Of a stretch of 39,628 bases of DNA, positions 7,822 to 16,721 are shown piece by piece. The notes below the pieces were generated by a model. That model did not search any database and was not told where the DNA came from. It worked only from the letters and a program-made list of their open reading frames with translations. The first letter of the stretch is position 1. Every line of letters begins with the position of its first letter. The position numbers were made by a program, and so were the translations under genes. The stretch comes from JAHCIE01 sp034431435. Its GTDB lineage: Bacteria; Chloroflexota; Anaerolineae; Epilineales; JAHCIE01. The DNA lies in assembly GCA_034431435.1 (NCBI GenBank), contig DAOUDG010000103.1:1-39628 (forward strand). The letters run 5' to 3'.

Positions 7822-10200
7822 TTATCCCACTCCAATGCTGAGGTCGCCGCTGTCGCGGCCTGGGCCTGGGCGACCCAGCAGCAAGTACATCAGCCCAATG
7901 GCGGCGAGAACGATGAGAATCAGAATCACGGAGTACGCGGCCGCCAGACTCATGCCCCCTTGCTCCACCTCGCTCAGAATCAGGGCCGTCAGGATGGGCC
8001 ACTTGGGCGTGGTCAGAAAAATGATGGCCGACAGGCTGGTCATGTGGCGCGCAAAGGCGAAGATCAGCCCGGCCAGGAACGCCGGCAGAATCAGGGGCAG
8101 CGTGATGCGGCGGAACGTAATGCTGGCGTCAGCGCCCAGGGAGGTGGAGGCCTCCTCGATGGCTGGGTCGATCTGCTGGAGTTGGGCCGTCCCCGCCCGC
8201 ACCGACGCCGGCAGCGAGCGCACCGCGTAGGCAGCCAGGATGATGTAGGGCGTGCCAATCAGGACGAAAGGCTCGCCGACGAACATCATGGCGTAGATGA
8301 GGGCCAGGCTGCCGGCGGCGACCAGCCAGCGGGCAGCCCCGCGCATGCGGGTCACGAGGACCACGGCGATGATTCCATACACGACGCCCAGCAGCGCCAC
8401 GGGAGCCTGGAAGAAGACGCCGATGTGCTGGGCCAGCGAGTCGACGATCTTGGGCAGATGCGGCCCCGGCAAGGTCCGGCCCCAGGCGGCCAGCGGGACG
8501 ATGACGGCCTGAATCGCGCCGCCGAGCCAGATATAGACACCCAACCCGGCCAGCGCCACGAACAGGCCGCGCGGTACGTGCCCCGCCCGCCGCGAGAGCG
8601 CCCACGCCAGCAGCGCAAGGCCAATCCACAATAGAGCCAGGACGCCGCGCCAGACGCCTTCCTCCACAAACAGCGGGATGTAGGTCACGAGGAAGCCGAT
8701 GCCCAGACCCACGGCGACAATCCCCAGCCGCGCGGGCCAGCGCCGCGCCGAGACCCCCGCAATGACCAGCAAGAGGATCAGGTAGGTGAGGGTAACGACC
8801 AGCATGGGGGCGGTGATGAAGGCGATAATGTAGCCGATGCCCAGGATGGTACCCGGCACAGCGCCGCCCAGGGTCGACGTGAAATCGAGGGCCTCGCGGC
8901 CGGAGAAGGAGCGCCGCACGATGATCCACGCCGCCACCATGCCCAGGATACCCGCGATGGGGGTGGCGACGGCGGACAGGAAGGTCGTATCGAGGATGGC
9001 CTTAAGGCCACGGTTGATGGCCTGGGCGTAGTGAGTCAGGTCGAGGCTGTAGTCCACGCCCCACACCCGCGTCAGCGAGCCGAAGACGATGACGCCGTAC
9101 AGCAAGATGATGAGGCCGCAGGCGACATAGGTCAGGCCGTTGAACAGCCAGCGAATACGCGGGTCGTGGGACTGGGCCGCGCCACCCGTGGGCTTGCCCG
9201 TGACCGAGACGTAGGAGCGACGGCTCACCCAGTAGCGTTGAAGGATGAAGACGGTCAGCGTCGGGATGAGCAGGACGACAGACAGCGCGGCAGCCTTCTT
9301 CTGGTCGTACTCGCCGGTCACGGCCATCCAGATTTGGGTGGACAGTACCGTCGTGTTACCCGCAATCAGCAGCGGGTTGCCCAGATCCGCCAGCGCCTCA
9401 ACGAACAGCAGCAAGAACGCGCTGGCAAAACCAGGGATGAGCAGCGGCAGGGTCACAGTGCGGAAGATGTGCCACTTGGACGCCCCCAGGCTCTCGGCGG
9501 CTTCCTCGAAGGCCGGGTCCAGCCGCTCCAGCATGCCGCGTAGGATGAGATAGGCTACCGAGAAGAAGGTGATGACCTGGACGAAGACCAGGCCGTCCAT
9601 GCCGTAGATGTCGTTGACGCCAGGGCCAAAGTCGATGCCCAACAGGCGGGCCGTGATGAGACCGTTGCGGCCAAACAGGAGGATGGCCGCAATGGCGATG
9701 GCGAAAGGCGGCGAGATGGTAGGCAACAGAGCCAGAACATGGACAACCCGCTTGCCAGGGATGGCGCAGCGAGCCACGGCGTAGGCAAACATGAAGCCGA
9801 GGGCCGTCCCGCCCGTGCCGGTGAGGACGCCCATCACCAGGGTATCCCAGACGACGTTTCGATAGTAGCGCGCGGTCATGTCGTCGAAGTAGCGGCCATA
9901 CTGCTCGATACTCCACGCGCCCTCGGTATAGACGCCCTGGCCAATCACGCGCGCCAGCGGCCAGACGACAAACAGCAACAGGAACAGCCCCACGGCCAAC
10001 AAACTCGCCAGAAGGACGGGGTCCTGGCCGAAGCGGCGGTACTCGGTCGCCCGCCGCCACAGCCCGGCCAGGACAGGTGTCGACGCCCCGGGGAGCGCGA
10101 CAGGCGGCGCAGGTCCCGCCACCACATCGGCGGCGCCGGTCGGCGTTTGGGCGCCGTCGGGCGCGACAACGCCGCGTTTGGCCTGAGAGTCTGCGGCCAT
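7822..10200 (-). CDS. Fused ABC transporter permease (FbpB type) with a large membrane insertion
   Basis: 792 aa, clearly longer than the roughly 520-580 aa usual for fused FbpB-type permeases. Two BPD_transp_1 halves are visible. The first has its EAA loop at about residues 232-257 (EEAAESLGASKWHIFRTVTL) and the second at about 682-707 (EEASTSLGADASITFRRITL). Each couples to the ATPase. The second half is split: after GTILGIGYIIAFI (about 451-463) come some 180 mostly hydrophobic residues with several predicted membrane spans before the domain resumes at GTPYIILAAYAVRSLP (about 649-664). The N-terminal 50 residues are Pro/Ala-rich and cytoplasmic. The gene lies 29 bases after the binding-protein gene and 2 bases before the ATPase gene. 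Confidence 0.92.
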   Translation of the reverse strand: MAADSQAKRGVVAPDGAQTPTGAADVVAGPAPPVALPGASTPVLAGLWRRATEYRRFGQDPVLLASLLAVGLFLLLFVVWPLARVIGQGVYTEGAWSIEQYGRYFDDMTARYYRNVVWDTLVMGVLTGTGGTALGFMFAYAVARCAIPGKRVVHVLALLPTISPPFAIAIAAILLFGRNGLITARLLGIDFGPGVNDIYGMDGLVFVQVITFFSVAYLILRGMLERLDPAFEEAAESLGASKWHIFRTVTLPLLIPGFASAFLLLFVEALADLGNPLLIAGNTTVLSTQIWMAVTGEYDQKKAAALSVVLLIPTLTVFILQRYWVSRRSYVSVTGKPTGGAAQSHDPRIRWLFNGLTYVACGLIILLYGVIVFGSLTRVWGVDYSLDLTHYAQAINRGLKAILDTTFLSAVATPIAGILGMVAAWIIVRRSFSGREALDFTSTLGGAVPGTILGIGYIIAFITAPMLVVTLTYLILLLVIAGVSARRWPARLGIVAVGLGIGFLVTYIPLFVEEGVWRGVLALLWIGLALLAWALSRRAGHVPRGLFVALAGLGVYIWLGGAIQAVIVPLAAWGRTLPGPHLPKIVDSLAQHIGVFFQAPVALLGVVYGIIAVVLVTRMRGAARWLVAAGSLALIYAMMFVGEPFVLIGTPYIILAAYAVRSLPASVRAGTAQLQQIDPAIEEASTSLGADASITFRRITLPLILPAFLAGLIFAFARHMTSLSAIIFLTTPKWPILTALILSEVEQGGMSLAAAYSVILILIVLAAIGLMYLLLGRPGPGRDSGDLSIGVG

Positions 10201-10229
10201 CGTCTCGTCTCCCCGGAGTGATCGAACGG

Positions 10230-11330
10230 CTACTTAGCCTGGGACTCGGCGGCAATCTCGTTGGAGAAGCGATCGACGACTGCCTTCTTGTTCTTGCCCG
10301 CCTGGTCGAAGTTGTAGTCGATCAGCTTGACCTGGAGCAGCTCCGGCTTGGAGGCCGTCGCGCCCTTGACCGTGGGAGCCTGGTACGCCTTGTACTTGGG
10401 GCCGAGATTCTGGGCTTCAGCGGTCAAAGCCCAATCGAACCACTTCTGAGCGGCATCCTTGTGCTTGGCGCCCTTGACCAGACCCATGCCGCCGATCTCG
10501 TAGCCCGTGCCCTCCTTGGGGAAGGCGAGTTCCAAGGGCAGCCCCTTATCCATCTGAGCCACAATGTCGTGGGAGAAGACGACGCCCAGGCCACCCTCGC
10601 CCTGGCCGACCAGCGTCGCGGGGGTCGCGCCGCTCTTGGTATACTGTTGCACGTTCTGGGAGAACCGCTTGATCCAGTCCCAGCCTGCCTGGTCACCCTT
10701 GCTCTGCAAGACGGTAGACAGGGCGGTGTACGAGGTGCCGGAGGTAGCCGGGTGGGCGATGATGATCTGATTCTTCCATTCTGGCTTGGTCAGGTCATCC
10801 CACGACTCGGGCTTCTTGATGTTGGGATTCTTCTCGAGGAAGTTCTTGTTGAGGGCGAAGCCGAGGGAGCCAACATAGACGCCCGCCCAGTTGTTGTCGG
10901 GGTCCTTCATCTTGGCCGGGTCTAGCAGGTTCGCCAGGTTGGGCGAGTTGTAGGGTTCCAGCAGGCCCTCGCCCTTGGCGGCGACAAAGGAGTCGATCGG
11001 ACCCCCCCACCAGATATCGAACTGGGGATTGTCCTTCTCGTTGCGCAGGCGGGTCAGGGCCTCACCGCTGGATAGGCGAACGAAGTTGACAGTAATGTCT
11101 GGGTACTTCTTCTGGAACTCGGCCTTCATCCCCTCGCACCACTCCTGCTGCGGAGTACACAGCAGGTTCAGTTCCGTGGACGCTTTGGCAGGCGCGGCGG
11201 GAGCGGCCGCCTTGCTTGCGTCCGTCTTAGCCGCGGCTCCCGTGCCGGCCGGCGCCTGGGCGGCGCAGCCAGCAGCCAGGACCAGGGCCAGCAGCGCGGC
11301 CACCAACCACACGATTCGACTGGTTCGCAT
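10230..11330 (-). CDS. ABC transporter substrate-binding lipoprotein (Fe3+/FbpA-like)
   Basis: 366 aa from the ATG at 11330, chosen because GGAGGA lies just upstream and it gives a perfect lipoprotein signal: LLALVLAAGC with the lipidated Cys at residue 22. The mature protein begins with an Ala/Thr linker and continues as a periplasmic-binding-protein type II fold: ELNLLCTPQQEWCEGMKAEF, LRNEKDNPQFDIWWGG, DDNNWAGVYV-type and GEGGLGVVFSHD segments. The KYPDITVNFVRLSSGEALTRL region fits the ferric/AfuA and 2-aminoethylphosphonate families. The ligand cannot be fixed from sequence; iron is the default for this operon type. It is the first gene of the operon, with a good promoter 61-89 bases upstream of the ATG. 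Confidence 0.9.
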   Translation of the reverse strand: MRTSRIVWLVAALLALVLAAGCAAQAPAGTGAAAKTDASKAAAPAAPAKASTELNLLCTPQQEWCEGMKAEFQKKYPDITVNFVRLSSGEALTRLRNEKDNPQFDIWWGGPIDSFVAAKGEGLLEPYNSPNLANLLDPAKMKDPDNNWAGVYVGSLGFALNKNFLEKNPNIKKPESWDDLTKPEWKNQIIIAHPATSGTSYTALSTVLQSKGDQAGWDWIKRFSQNVQQYTKSGATPATLVGQGEGGLGVVFSHDIVAQMDKGLPLELAFPKEGTGYEIGGMGLVKGAKHKDAAQKWFDWALTAEAQNLGPKYKAYQAPTVKGATASKPELLQVKLIDYNFDQAGKNKKAVVDRFSNEIAAESQAK

Positions 11331-11390
11331 TCTCTCCTCCTCGTCGAGGTGCGTCATGGACATGATTCGTCTCACACTGGACTACGCCCC

Positions 11391-11419
11391 ACTATAGCAG
11401 CATTGAGCCACAGCGTCAA
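11391..11419 (-). promoter_or_regulatory. Promoter of the ABC importer operon
   Basis: Minus-strand TTGACG (11414-11419), a 17-bp spacer and TATAGT (11391-11396). It lies just upstream of the binding-protein gene and next to the terminator hairpin of the aldo/keto reductase gene. I did not find a convincing Fur or DtxR palindrome over it. Confidence 0.75.
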
Positions 11420-11420
11420 T

Positions 11421-11463
11421 GTCAGGTGGGCTGTTGCGGCAGGGACATCGCGGCCCACATGAC
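11421..11463 (-). terminator. Hairpin directly after the aldo/keto reductase stop codon
   Basis: GTCAGGTGGGC (11421-11431) pairs with GCCCACATGAC (11453-11463) with one mismatch. The arm begins at the base next to the stop codon. There is no U-tract. It separates the reductase gene from the promoter of the ABC operon. Confidence 0.5.
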
Positions 11464-12453
11464 TCACGCCAGGATGGCGTCGATGGCGCGCAGTTCGTCA
11501 TCGCCGAACGCGAGGTTGTCCAGGGCCGCCACAGCGTCCTCAATCTGGGCGACCTTGCTGGCTCCAATGAGGGCGGAGGTAACGACGGCGTGCCGCAGCG
11601 TCCAGGCAATCGCCATCTGGGCCAGGGTCTGCCCTCGGCCGGCCGCCAGGTCGTTGAGACGCCGCACCTTGCCGAGACGCTCCTCGGTCAAGGCGGCCGA
11701 CTTCAGGAAGCCCCAGGGCTTGGCAACGCGCGAGTCATCGGGGATGCCTCTCAGGTAACGATCGGTCAGCACCCCCTGCGCGAGCGGCGAGAAGACGATG
11801 CAGCCAATCCCTTCGTCCGTCAACACGTCGAGGAGGCCATCTTCTACCCAACGGTTGAACATGTTGTACGACGGCTGGTGAATCAGGCACGGCGTCCCCA
11901 GCTGGCGCAAGATGGACGCGGCCGCCCGTGTCTGCTCGGCGCTGTAGTTGGAGATACCGACGTAGAGGGCGCGGCCGCTGCGCACGGCGGCGTCCAGGGC
12001 CAGCATCGTCTCCTCGACCGGCGTGTCGGGGTCGGGCCGGTGGGAGTAGAAGATGTCCACATAGTCGAGGCCCATGCGCTTCAGGCTCTGGTCCAGGCTG
12101 GCGAGCAGATACTTGCGCGACCCCCACTCGCCATACGGGCCGGGCCACATGCGATAGCCCGCCTTGCTAGAGATGATCAGCTCGTCGCGATAGGGATGCA
12201 GGTCCTCGCGCAGAATCGCGCCAAACGTCTCCTCGGCCGAGCCGGGGGGTGGCCCGTAGTTGTTGGCCAGGTCGAAATGGGTGATACCCAGGTCGAAGGC
12301 GCGGCGCAGCATCGCGCGACTATTCTCAAAAGCATCAACGCGGCCGAAATTGTGCCACAGGCCCAGGGACACGGCGGGCAGCTTGAGACCGCTACGCCCC
12401 GCGCGGTAGTAGCGCATCCTGTCGTAGCGCTCGGCGGTCGGCTCATAGGCCAT
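11464..12453 (-). CDS. yghZ: Aldo/keto reductase, YghZ/L-glyceraldehyde 3-phosphate reductase type
   Basis: 329 aa from the ATG at 12453 (GGAGG 7 nt upstream). It closely follows the E. coli YghZ pattern from memory: RAGRSGLKLPAVSLGLWHNF, FDLGITHFDLANNYGPPPGS, MWPGPYGEWGSRKYLLASLD, LDYVDIFYSHRPD and LIHQPSYNMFNRW. Catalytic-tetrad residues are visible: Asp in HFDLANNY, Tyr in NNYG, Lys in SSKAGY and His in YSHRP. YghZ-type enzymes use NADPH to reduce L-glyceraldehyde 3-phosphate and other small aldehydes such as methylglyoxal, a detoxification role in the cytoplasm. It stands between two hairpins and is probably a single-gene unit. Confidence 0.92.
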   Translation of the reverse strand: MAYEPTAERYDRMRYYRAGRSGLKLPAVSLGLWHNFGRVDAFENSRAMLRRAFDLGITHFDLANNYGPPPGSAEETFGAILREDLHPYRDELIISSKAGYRMWPGPYGEWGSRKYLLASLDQSLKRMGLDYVDIFYSHRPDPDTPVEETMLALDAAVRSGRALYVGISNYSAEQTRAAASILRQLGTPCLIHQPSYNMFNRWVEDGLLDVLTDEGIGCIVFSPLAQGVLTDRYLRGIPDDSRVAKPWGFLKSAALTEERLGKVRRLNDLAAGRGQTLAQMAIAWTLRHAVVTSALIGASKVAQIEDAVAALDNLAFGDDELRAIDAILA

Positions 12454-12541
12454 TGAGACCCTCCTCGCCATGCACTGGCACGGCATCGCGCGGGCGCGGG
12501 CTGAATCACGCCCCACCCACTCCACCTGGAGCGCCGCCGCT

Positions 12542-12586
12542 GCTCGCCTGGGCTGCGGGAGCATGCCTCTCGCGCCCCAGGTGAGC
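12542..12586 (-). terminator. Hairpin downstream of the amidohydrolase
   Basis: GCTCGCCTGGG (12542-12552) pairs with CCCAGGTGAGC (12576-12586) with a single mismatch or wobble. It begins 16 bases past the stop codon of the amidohydrolase gene and has no U-tract. Confidence 0.4.
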
Positions 12587-12602
12587 GGCAGAGCCGATAC
12601 GC

Positions 12603-14240
12603 TCAGGCCAGCCGCCGATACACCACCCGCCCGCCGCTGATGGTCAGGTCCACCCGGATGTCCTTGATCGCCTCCTCCGGCACGCTAAAGTAGTCGCGGT
12701 CGAGGACGGCAATGTCAGCCAGGTAGCCCAGGGCCAGCGGCCCCTTGTGGTCCTCCTCGCGGGTCAGCCACGCGCCTGCCACCGTGTAGGCGGAGAGCGC
12801 CTCTTCGCGGCTGACGGCCTCGGTCGGGGCGATGGGCGTGCCTTTGTGGGACTTGCGGGCGACCAGGGCGTACAGGCCGACGAAGGGGTTGTAGTGGACG
12901 GTGCTGGGGATGTCACTGGTGGCGACGACGCGAATGCCCCGGTCCAGGTAGGTACGCATGGGCTTGTAGCGCGCCGCCAGTTCAGGCCCGACATCGCGGA
13001 ACAGGTCGTCGCCTTCATAGTAGATAAACGTCGGCTGGATGACGGCAGCCAGGCCATGACGCGCCATGTGCTGCAGGCTCTCTTCGGTGGCGAAATAGGC
13101 GTGGATGAGCTGGTGGCGGGCCGTGTGCTCGCGGTCGGCCAGGACATCGGCAAAGGCGGCGGCAGCCTCGTGGTGGGCGCGATCACCAATTGCATGGATG
13201 CCGATATCCCACCCCTGGTCGTGGCCCTGGGCAAAGTAGCGGCGCAAGTTCTCCGGGTCGAGGCGGTTGTAGTCCTTGACCTCGCTCTCACCCAGGAAAG
13301 GCTGGAACATCCAGGCCGTGTGGCTGGTCGTGCCGCCATCGACGGCCATCTTGAGGCCACCCAGGCGCAGCCAGTCGTCGCCGACGCCGCTGGCGATGCC
13401 CAGCCCCGCGACGCGATTGTCCAGCACGGCAGCGGGTGTCTCCTCGCGGAAGCCGTGCCACGACGGCATGACGTTGGACCGCACGTGGAGCTTGCCCTGG
13501 CGGTAGGCCTCAACGTAGGCCCCTAGCTCGTCCGGCTCCAGACCGGGATCCAGGATGCTGGTGATACCGTACGCGAGATAGGCGCAACTTGCCGCGTCCA
13601 GGGCAGCGACCTGTTCGGCCAGAGTCGGCTGCGGTAACAAGCGACGCACCAGAGGCTTAGCGGCAGCGCGAATCACGCCGCTGGGCGAGCCGTCGGCGTC
13701 GCGCTCGATGCGGCCGCGCGGCGGATCCTCGGTCGCAGCGTCGATGCCCGCCAGCGCCAGAGCAACGCTGTTGACCACATCCATATTGAAGAAGCGCATC
13801 AGCAGGACGGGGTGGTCCGTCGTCGCGGCGTCCAGGTCGCTACGATGCGGCAGACGGCCCTCTGCGAACAGGGACTCGTTCCAACCCTCGCCGAGAATCC
13901 ACTCGCCCGGCGGGGTCCTGGCCGCCGCCGCGCGCACCAGCTCGACCATCTCGGCGATGGACTGGCAATTCTCTAGTTGCAGGCGGCCGAGCTTGAGGCC
14001 CACCTGGAGCATATGATTGTGGGCGTCGTTGAGGCCGGGAATGGCGGTGCGCCCGACGAGATCAATGATCTGGGTGGCTGGCCCCGCCAGGGCGAGGACG
14101 TCGACGTCGTCGCCGAGGGCAACGATGCGGCCATCTTTGGCAGCCAGGGCCGAGCAGCGCGGTAGGGCCGCGCTCAAGGTGACGATGCGGCCGTTGTGAA
14201 GGACGAGGTCAGGCGCGAGGTCGCGAAGGAGGAGCGTCAT
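12603..14240 (-). CDS. Amidohydrolase of the YtcJ/Amidohydro_3 group
   Basis: 545 aa, the usual length for this metal-dependent hydrolase group. The beta-sandwich N-terminus (DLVLHNGRIVTLSAALPRCS) is followed by the metal-binding HxH in GLNDAHNHMLQVGL. Later signatures are GEWILGEGWNESLF, LKMAVDGGTTSHTAWM, IHAIGDRAHHEA (metal His) and ATSDIPSTVHYNPF near the C-terminal metal Asp. The final segment KGPLALGYLADIAVLDRDYF is the closing beta-sandwich. Members hydrolyse amide or related bonds of small molecules; specificity cannot be assigned. GGAG lies 5 nt before the ATG. It follows the DinB-like gene by 72 bases and may share its transcript. Confidence 0.92.
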   Translation of the reverse strand: MTLLLRDLAPDLVLHNGRIVTLSAALPRCSALAAKDGRIVALGDDVDVLALAGPATQIIDLVGRTAIPGLNDAHNHMLQVGLKLGRLQLENCQSIAEMVELVRAAAARTPPGEWILGEGWNESLFAEGRLPHRSDLDAATTDHPVLLMRFFNMDVVNSVALALAGIDAATEDPPRGRIERDADGSPSGVIRAAAKPLVRRLLPQPTLAEQVAALDAASCAYLAYGITSILDPGLEPDELGAYVEAYRQGKLHVRSNVMPSWHGFREETPAAVLDNRVAGLGIASGVGDDWLRLGGLKMAVDGGTTSHTAWMFQPFLGESEVKDYNRLDPENLRRYFAQGHDQGWDIGIHAIGDRAHHEAAAAFADVLADREHTARHQLIHAYFATEESLQHMARHGLAAVIQPTFIYYEGDDLFRDVGPELAARYKPMRTYLDRGIRVVATSDIPSTVHYNPFVGLYALVARKSHKGTPIAPTEAVSREEALSAYTVAGAWLTREEDHKGPLALGYLADIAVLDRDYFSVPEEAIKDIRVDLTISGGRVVYRRLA

Positions 14241-14312
14241 GGCATCTCCAAAGCGTCGCGGTCGAAGGCGATAGGGGCATCGTGGACGACGGCAACGCGG
14301 GTGGGAAACACG

Positions 14313-14840
14313 CTAGGCCTCCACGTCCGCCACCGTCGCCAGGGCCCACAGCTGGCGAGTCAACTGGGCGTGGCCGATGTGCTGGCTGAGGTGCTCGATG
14401 GCGTGCACGAGATCGTAGCGGACGGTCATCAGGCGGTCAGTGCGGCGCGGGTGAGGGCGGGCAGTCTCCATGTCCGCCGCGCTCAGGCTCGCCAACAGCG
14501 CGTGGACATACTCGCGGCTGCGGCCGGCGCGGGCCAGGAGGTGAGCGGGGTCGCGGTCGGCCGGGCCAAACTCCTCACGGCCCTGGTCGCCGTCCACCGC
14601 CTCCCATTCGATGCGGCCCATGGTCCATTCGGCGCGCTTGAGCAGATAGACCGTGGACGACATGCCGTGGGCAATGAGCCAGCCCAGCGTCCCGGCCTCG
14701 CCCTTCCACGGGCTGACCGCGAAAGGTCGCCAGAGGAGCGCGTCGGCGGGCAGGTCGGTGAGCAACTCGCTCAGCTCGGCGTACTTCTCATCGAACAGGC
14801 GGCGGTAAGTACCAAGCTCGGAGGTGGGGGGAAAGTTCAT
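14313..14840 (-). CDS. DinB-superfamily four-helix protein
   Basis: 175 aa, the typical DinB/YfiT length. The first metal His would be in LGWLIAHGMSSTVYLLKR. The second pair is in AIEHLSQHIGHAQLTRQLW, which gives the DinB triad of His on two helices. The N-terminal helix TYRRLFDEKYAELSELLTDL and the PADALLWRPF turn also fit. DinB-like proteins often act as metal-dependent thiol (mycothiol, bacillithiol, glutathione) transferases, but many have no known function. A lone TACAAT on the minus strand at 14877-14882 could be its -10 element. It lies just upstream of the amidohydrolase gene. Confidence 0.85.
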   Translation of the reverse strand: MNFPPTSELGTYRRLFDEKYAELSELLTDLPADALLWRPFAVSPWKGEAGTLGWLIAHGMSSTVYLLKRAEWTMGRIEWEAVDGDQGREEFGPADRDPAHLLARAGRSREYVHALLASLSAADMETARPHPRRTDRLMTVRYDLVHAIEHLSQHIGHAQLTRQLWALATVADVEA

Positions 14841-14910
14841 TGTGTCTCCTGGGGCGCGAGCCGGATAGCGAACCTGATTGTACCCGGAGTCGGCAGGCGA
14901 AGCCAGTCCT

Positions 14911-16524
14911 CTACTCCACGGCGTAGACGTGGACCGGCTCAGTCTTGCCCTGGACGGGGGTAGGGGGCAGGGCGCGCACGGGGACGTCCAGGAGGCACGC
15001 GGCGTAGGCGTCCTCGCTGATTAGAATATCGGTGTGGAAGGTCTTGTTGAGGGCCTGGATACGGGCCGCCACGTTGACCGCATCGCCGATGACGGTGTAT
15101 TCCAGGCGGTCGGGGCTGCCAACACTGCCCGCGATGAACGCGCCGCTGTGGACACCGATGCCGATGCCGATGGTGGGGCGGCCAGCGGCCGCCTGCGCGT
15201 CGTTGAAACGCGCCAGGGCGGCGCGCATGGCGACGGCCGCGCGGACGGCGCGCGCGGCGTGGTCGGGGTGGGGCACGGGCGCGCCGAAGACGGCCAGCAA
15301 ACTGTCGCCACCAAACTTGTTGATCCAGCCACCCTCGCCGCGAATGGCAGGATCGATGGCAGCGAAGTAGCGGTTGAGCAGGTCAACCACGGCGGCGGGC
15401 GCCAGCCGCTCTGAGAGGCCGGTAAAGTTGCGGATGTCGGCAAACAGGATACTGGCTTCGACCATGTCGCCGCCCAGGCTGACCCCCTCACGCACGACCT
15501 GCTCGGCGATTTCCGGCGCGACGTAGCGGCCGAAGGCATCACGCAGCCGCTCGCGCTCCTGGAGGCCGCCCGTCATATGGTTGAAGCCCTGGTAGAGATC
15601 GGCGAACTCATCAGCGCTGACGACGGTCAGCCGCGTGTCGATCTCGCCGCCCTGGACGCGGCGCATGGCGCGCACCATACTGTCGGTCAGGGCGGCGATG
15701 TCGGCGGCCATGAGGGTCGACATGGCAACTGTCGTGGCGGTGGCGATGGCGACGAACAGAATCACCCACAGGGCCAGCGGGATCAACCGGGGGCCAACGT
15801 CGCGCATGCCCAGGCCAGTCAGCAACAGATCGACCTTGAGCAGGACGGTGAAGCCGAGGACCAGCAGGGGAATGAAGGTGACGAAGACGGACAGGAACAG
15901 CAGGCGGCGGCGGATGCCAACCTGCGTCACGTCCTCCTGAACCTGGGCGTCCGAGGCGGGGCAGTGGGGGCGAATGACGGGGATGACGGGGCGCATGGCC
16001 CGCTGGACAAAGAAGTACTCGAAGATGGCGTGGGCAGCCACCGTGACAAAAAAGGTTGCCCAGGTAATGACGAGATAGAGGGTCGGCACTTCGATGCTCG
16101 ACAGGCGGTTGCCGAGCAGGACGACGGTCTCCGCGGTCAGCAGCGCGACCGGACCGTGGATGCCCATGATACGCGCGCCGGTCAGGAAGGGAAAGTTGAG
16201 GGTCTGTGCCAGCGCGGGACAGGCCAGCTCGACGGTTGGGCGTCCGCCTTCGAGGGCGTCAAGGAACCGCCCAATGGGGCGGTACTGTCGGCGAATGACC
16301 GTGACGTCGACCGCTACCACAACGACGGCTACAATGGGCGCCACGACGCTAAAGGCAAACTGAATCTGCTGGGGCGTGAACTCCAGGCCAAACGCGAGCA
16401 GAGCGACATTGGCCGCGACAGCCACCGTGGCCCACACCACGTAGATGAGCAGGAGCTGGCGGAACAGGCTGCGGGCGGTGACAGGAGCGGCGGGGTGAGA
16501 CGCTTCACGCTGCATGCGGGTCAC
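14911..16524 (-). CDS. Membrane class III adenylate/guanylate cyclase with HAMP domain
   Basis: 537 aa. About six hydrophobic segments occupy residues 24-275 (for example LLLIYVVWATVAVAANVALL and LLVLGFTVLLKVDLLL). A HAMP linker follows at about 270-325 (AADIAALTDSMVRAMRRVQGGE...FNHMTGGLQERE), then a complete cyclase domain at about 355-515. Metal Asp residues are in SILFADIRNFTGLS (D363) and NKFGGDSLLAVFG (D407); K403 fits adenine selection. The transition-state Asn/Arg pair is in GDAVNVAARIQ (N484, R488). It converts ATP (less likely GTP) to a cyclic nucleotide in response to an unknown membrane signal. Start GTG at 16524 has GAGG 6 nt upstream. The lack of a recognisable periplasmic sensor suggests that the membrane domain itself senses. 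Confidence 0.92.
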   Translation of the reverse strand: MTRMQREASHPAAPVTARSLFRQLLLIYVVWATVAVAANVALLAFGLEFTPQQIQFAFSVVAPIVAVVVVAVDVTVIRRQYRPIGRFLDALEGGRPTVELACPALAQTLNFPFLTGARIMGIHGPVALLTAETVVLLGNRLSSIEVPTLYLVITWATFFVTVAAHAIFEYFFVQRAMRPVIPVIRPHCPASDAQVQEDVTQVGIRRRLLFLSVFVTFIPLLVLGFTVLLKVDLLLTGLGMRDVGPRLIPLALWVILFVAIATATTVAMSTLMAADIAALTDSMVRAMRRVQGGEIDTRLTVVSADEFADLYQGFNHMTGGLQERERLRDAFGRYVAPEIAEQVVREGVSLGGDMVEASILFADIRNFTGLSERLAPAAVVDLLNRYFAAIDPAIRGEGGWINKFGGDSLLAVFGAPVPHPDHAARAVRAAVAMRAALARFNDAQAAAGRPTIGIGIGVHSGAFIAGSVGSPDRLEYTVIGDAVNVAARIQALNKTFHTDILISEDAYAACLLDVPVRALPPTPVQGKTEPVHVYAVE

Positions 16525-16653
16525 GGCAACCTCGTGGGCAGGCCCGGTCAGGGCACAGAGCGCCCCACGACCGGGACGTATTGGGCCAGCGGGTGGATTT
16601 CTGGCAAGGCGCTGACCAGGCAGTCAGAGGGGATGCGTGGTCTTGGCAAGGGT

Positions 16654-16682
16654 TTGACCACCCTTCCTGCGCCCCTTATACT
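16654..16682 (+). promoter_or_regulatory. Strong promoter for the small unknown gene
   Basis: TTGACC (16654-16659), a 17-bp spacer and TATACT (16677-16682). It points at the 73-codon gene, whose AGGAGG is about 30 bases downstream. It also lies in the divergent gap upstream of the cyclase gene. Confidence 0.75.
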
Positions 16683-16721
16683 TGGCAGCATCCCCGCCCG
16701 CCCGGCGATCCAGGAGGACAC

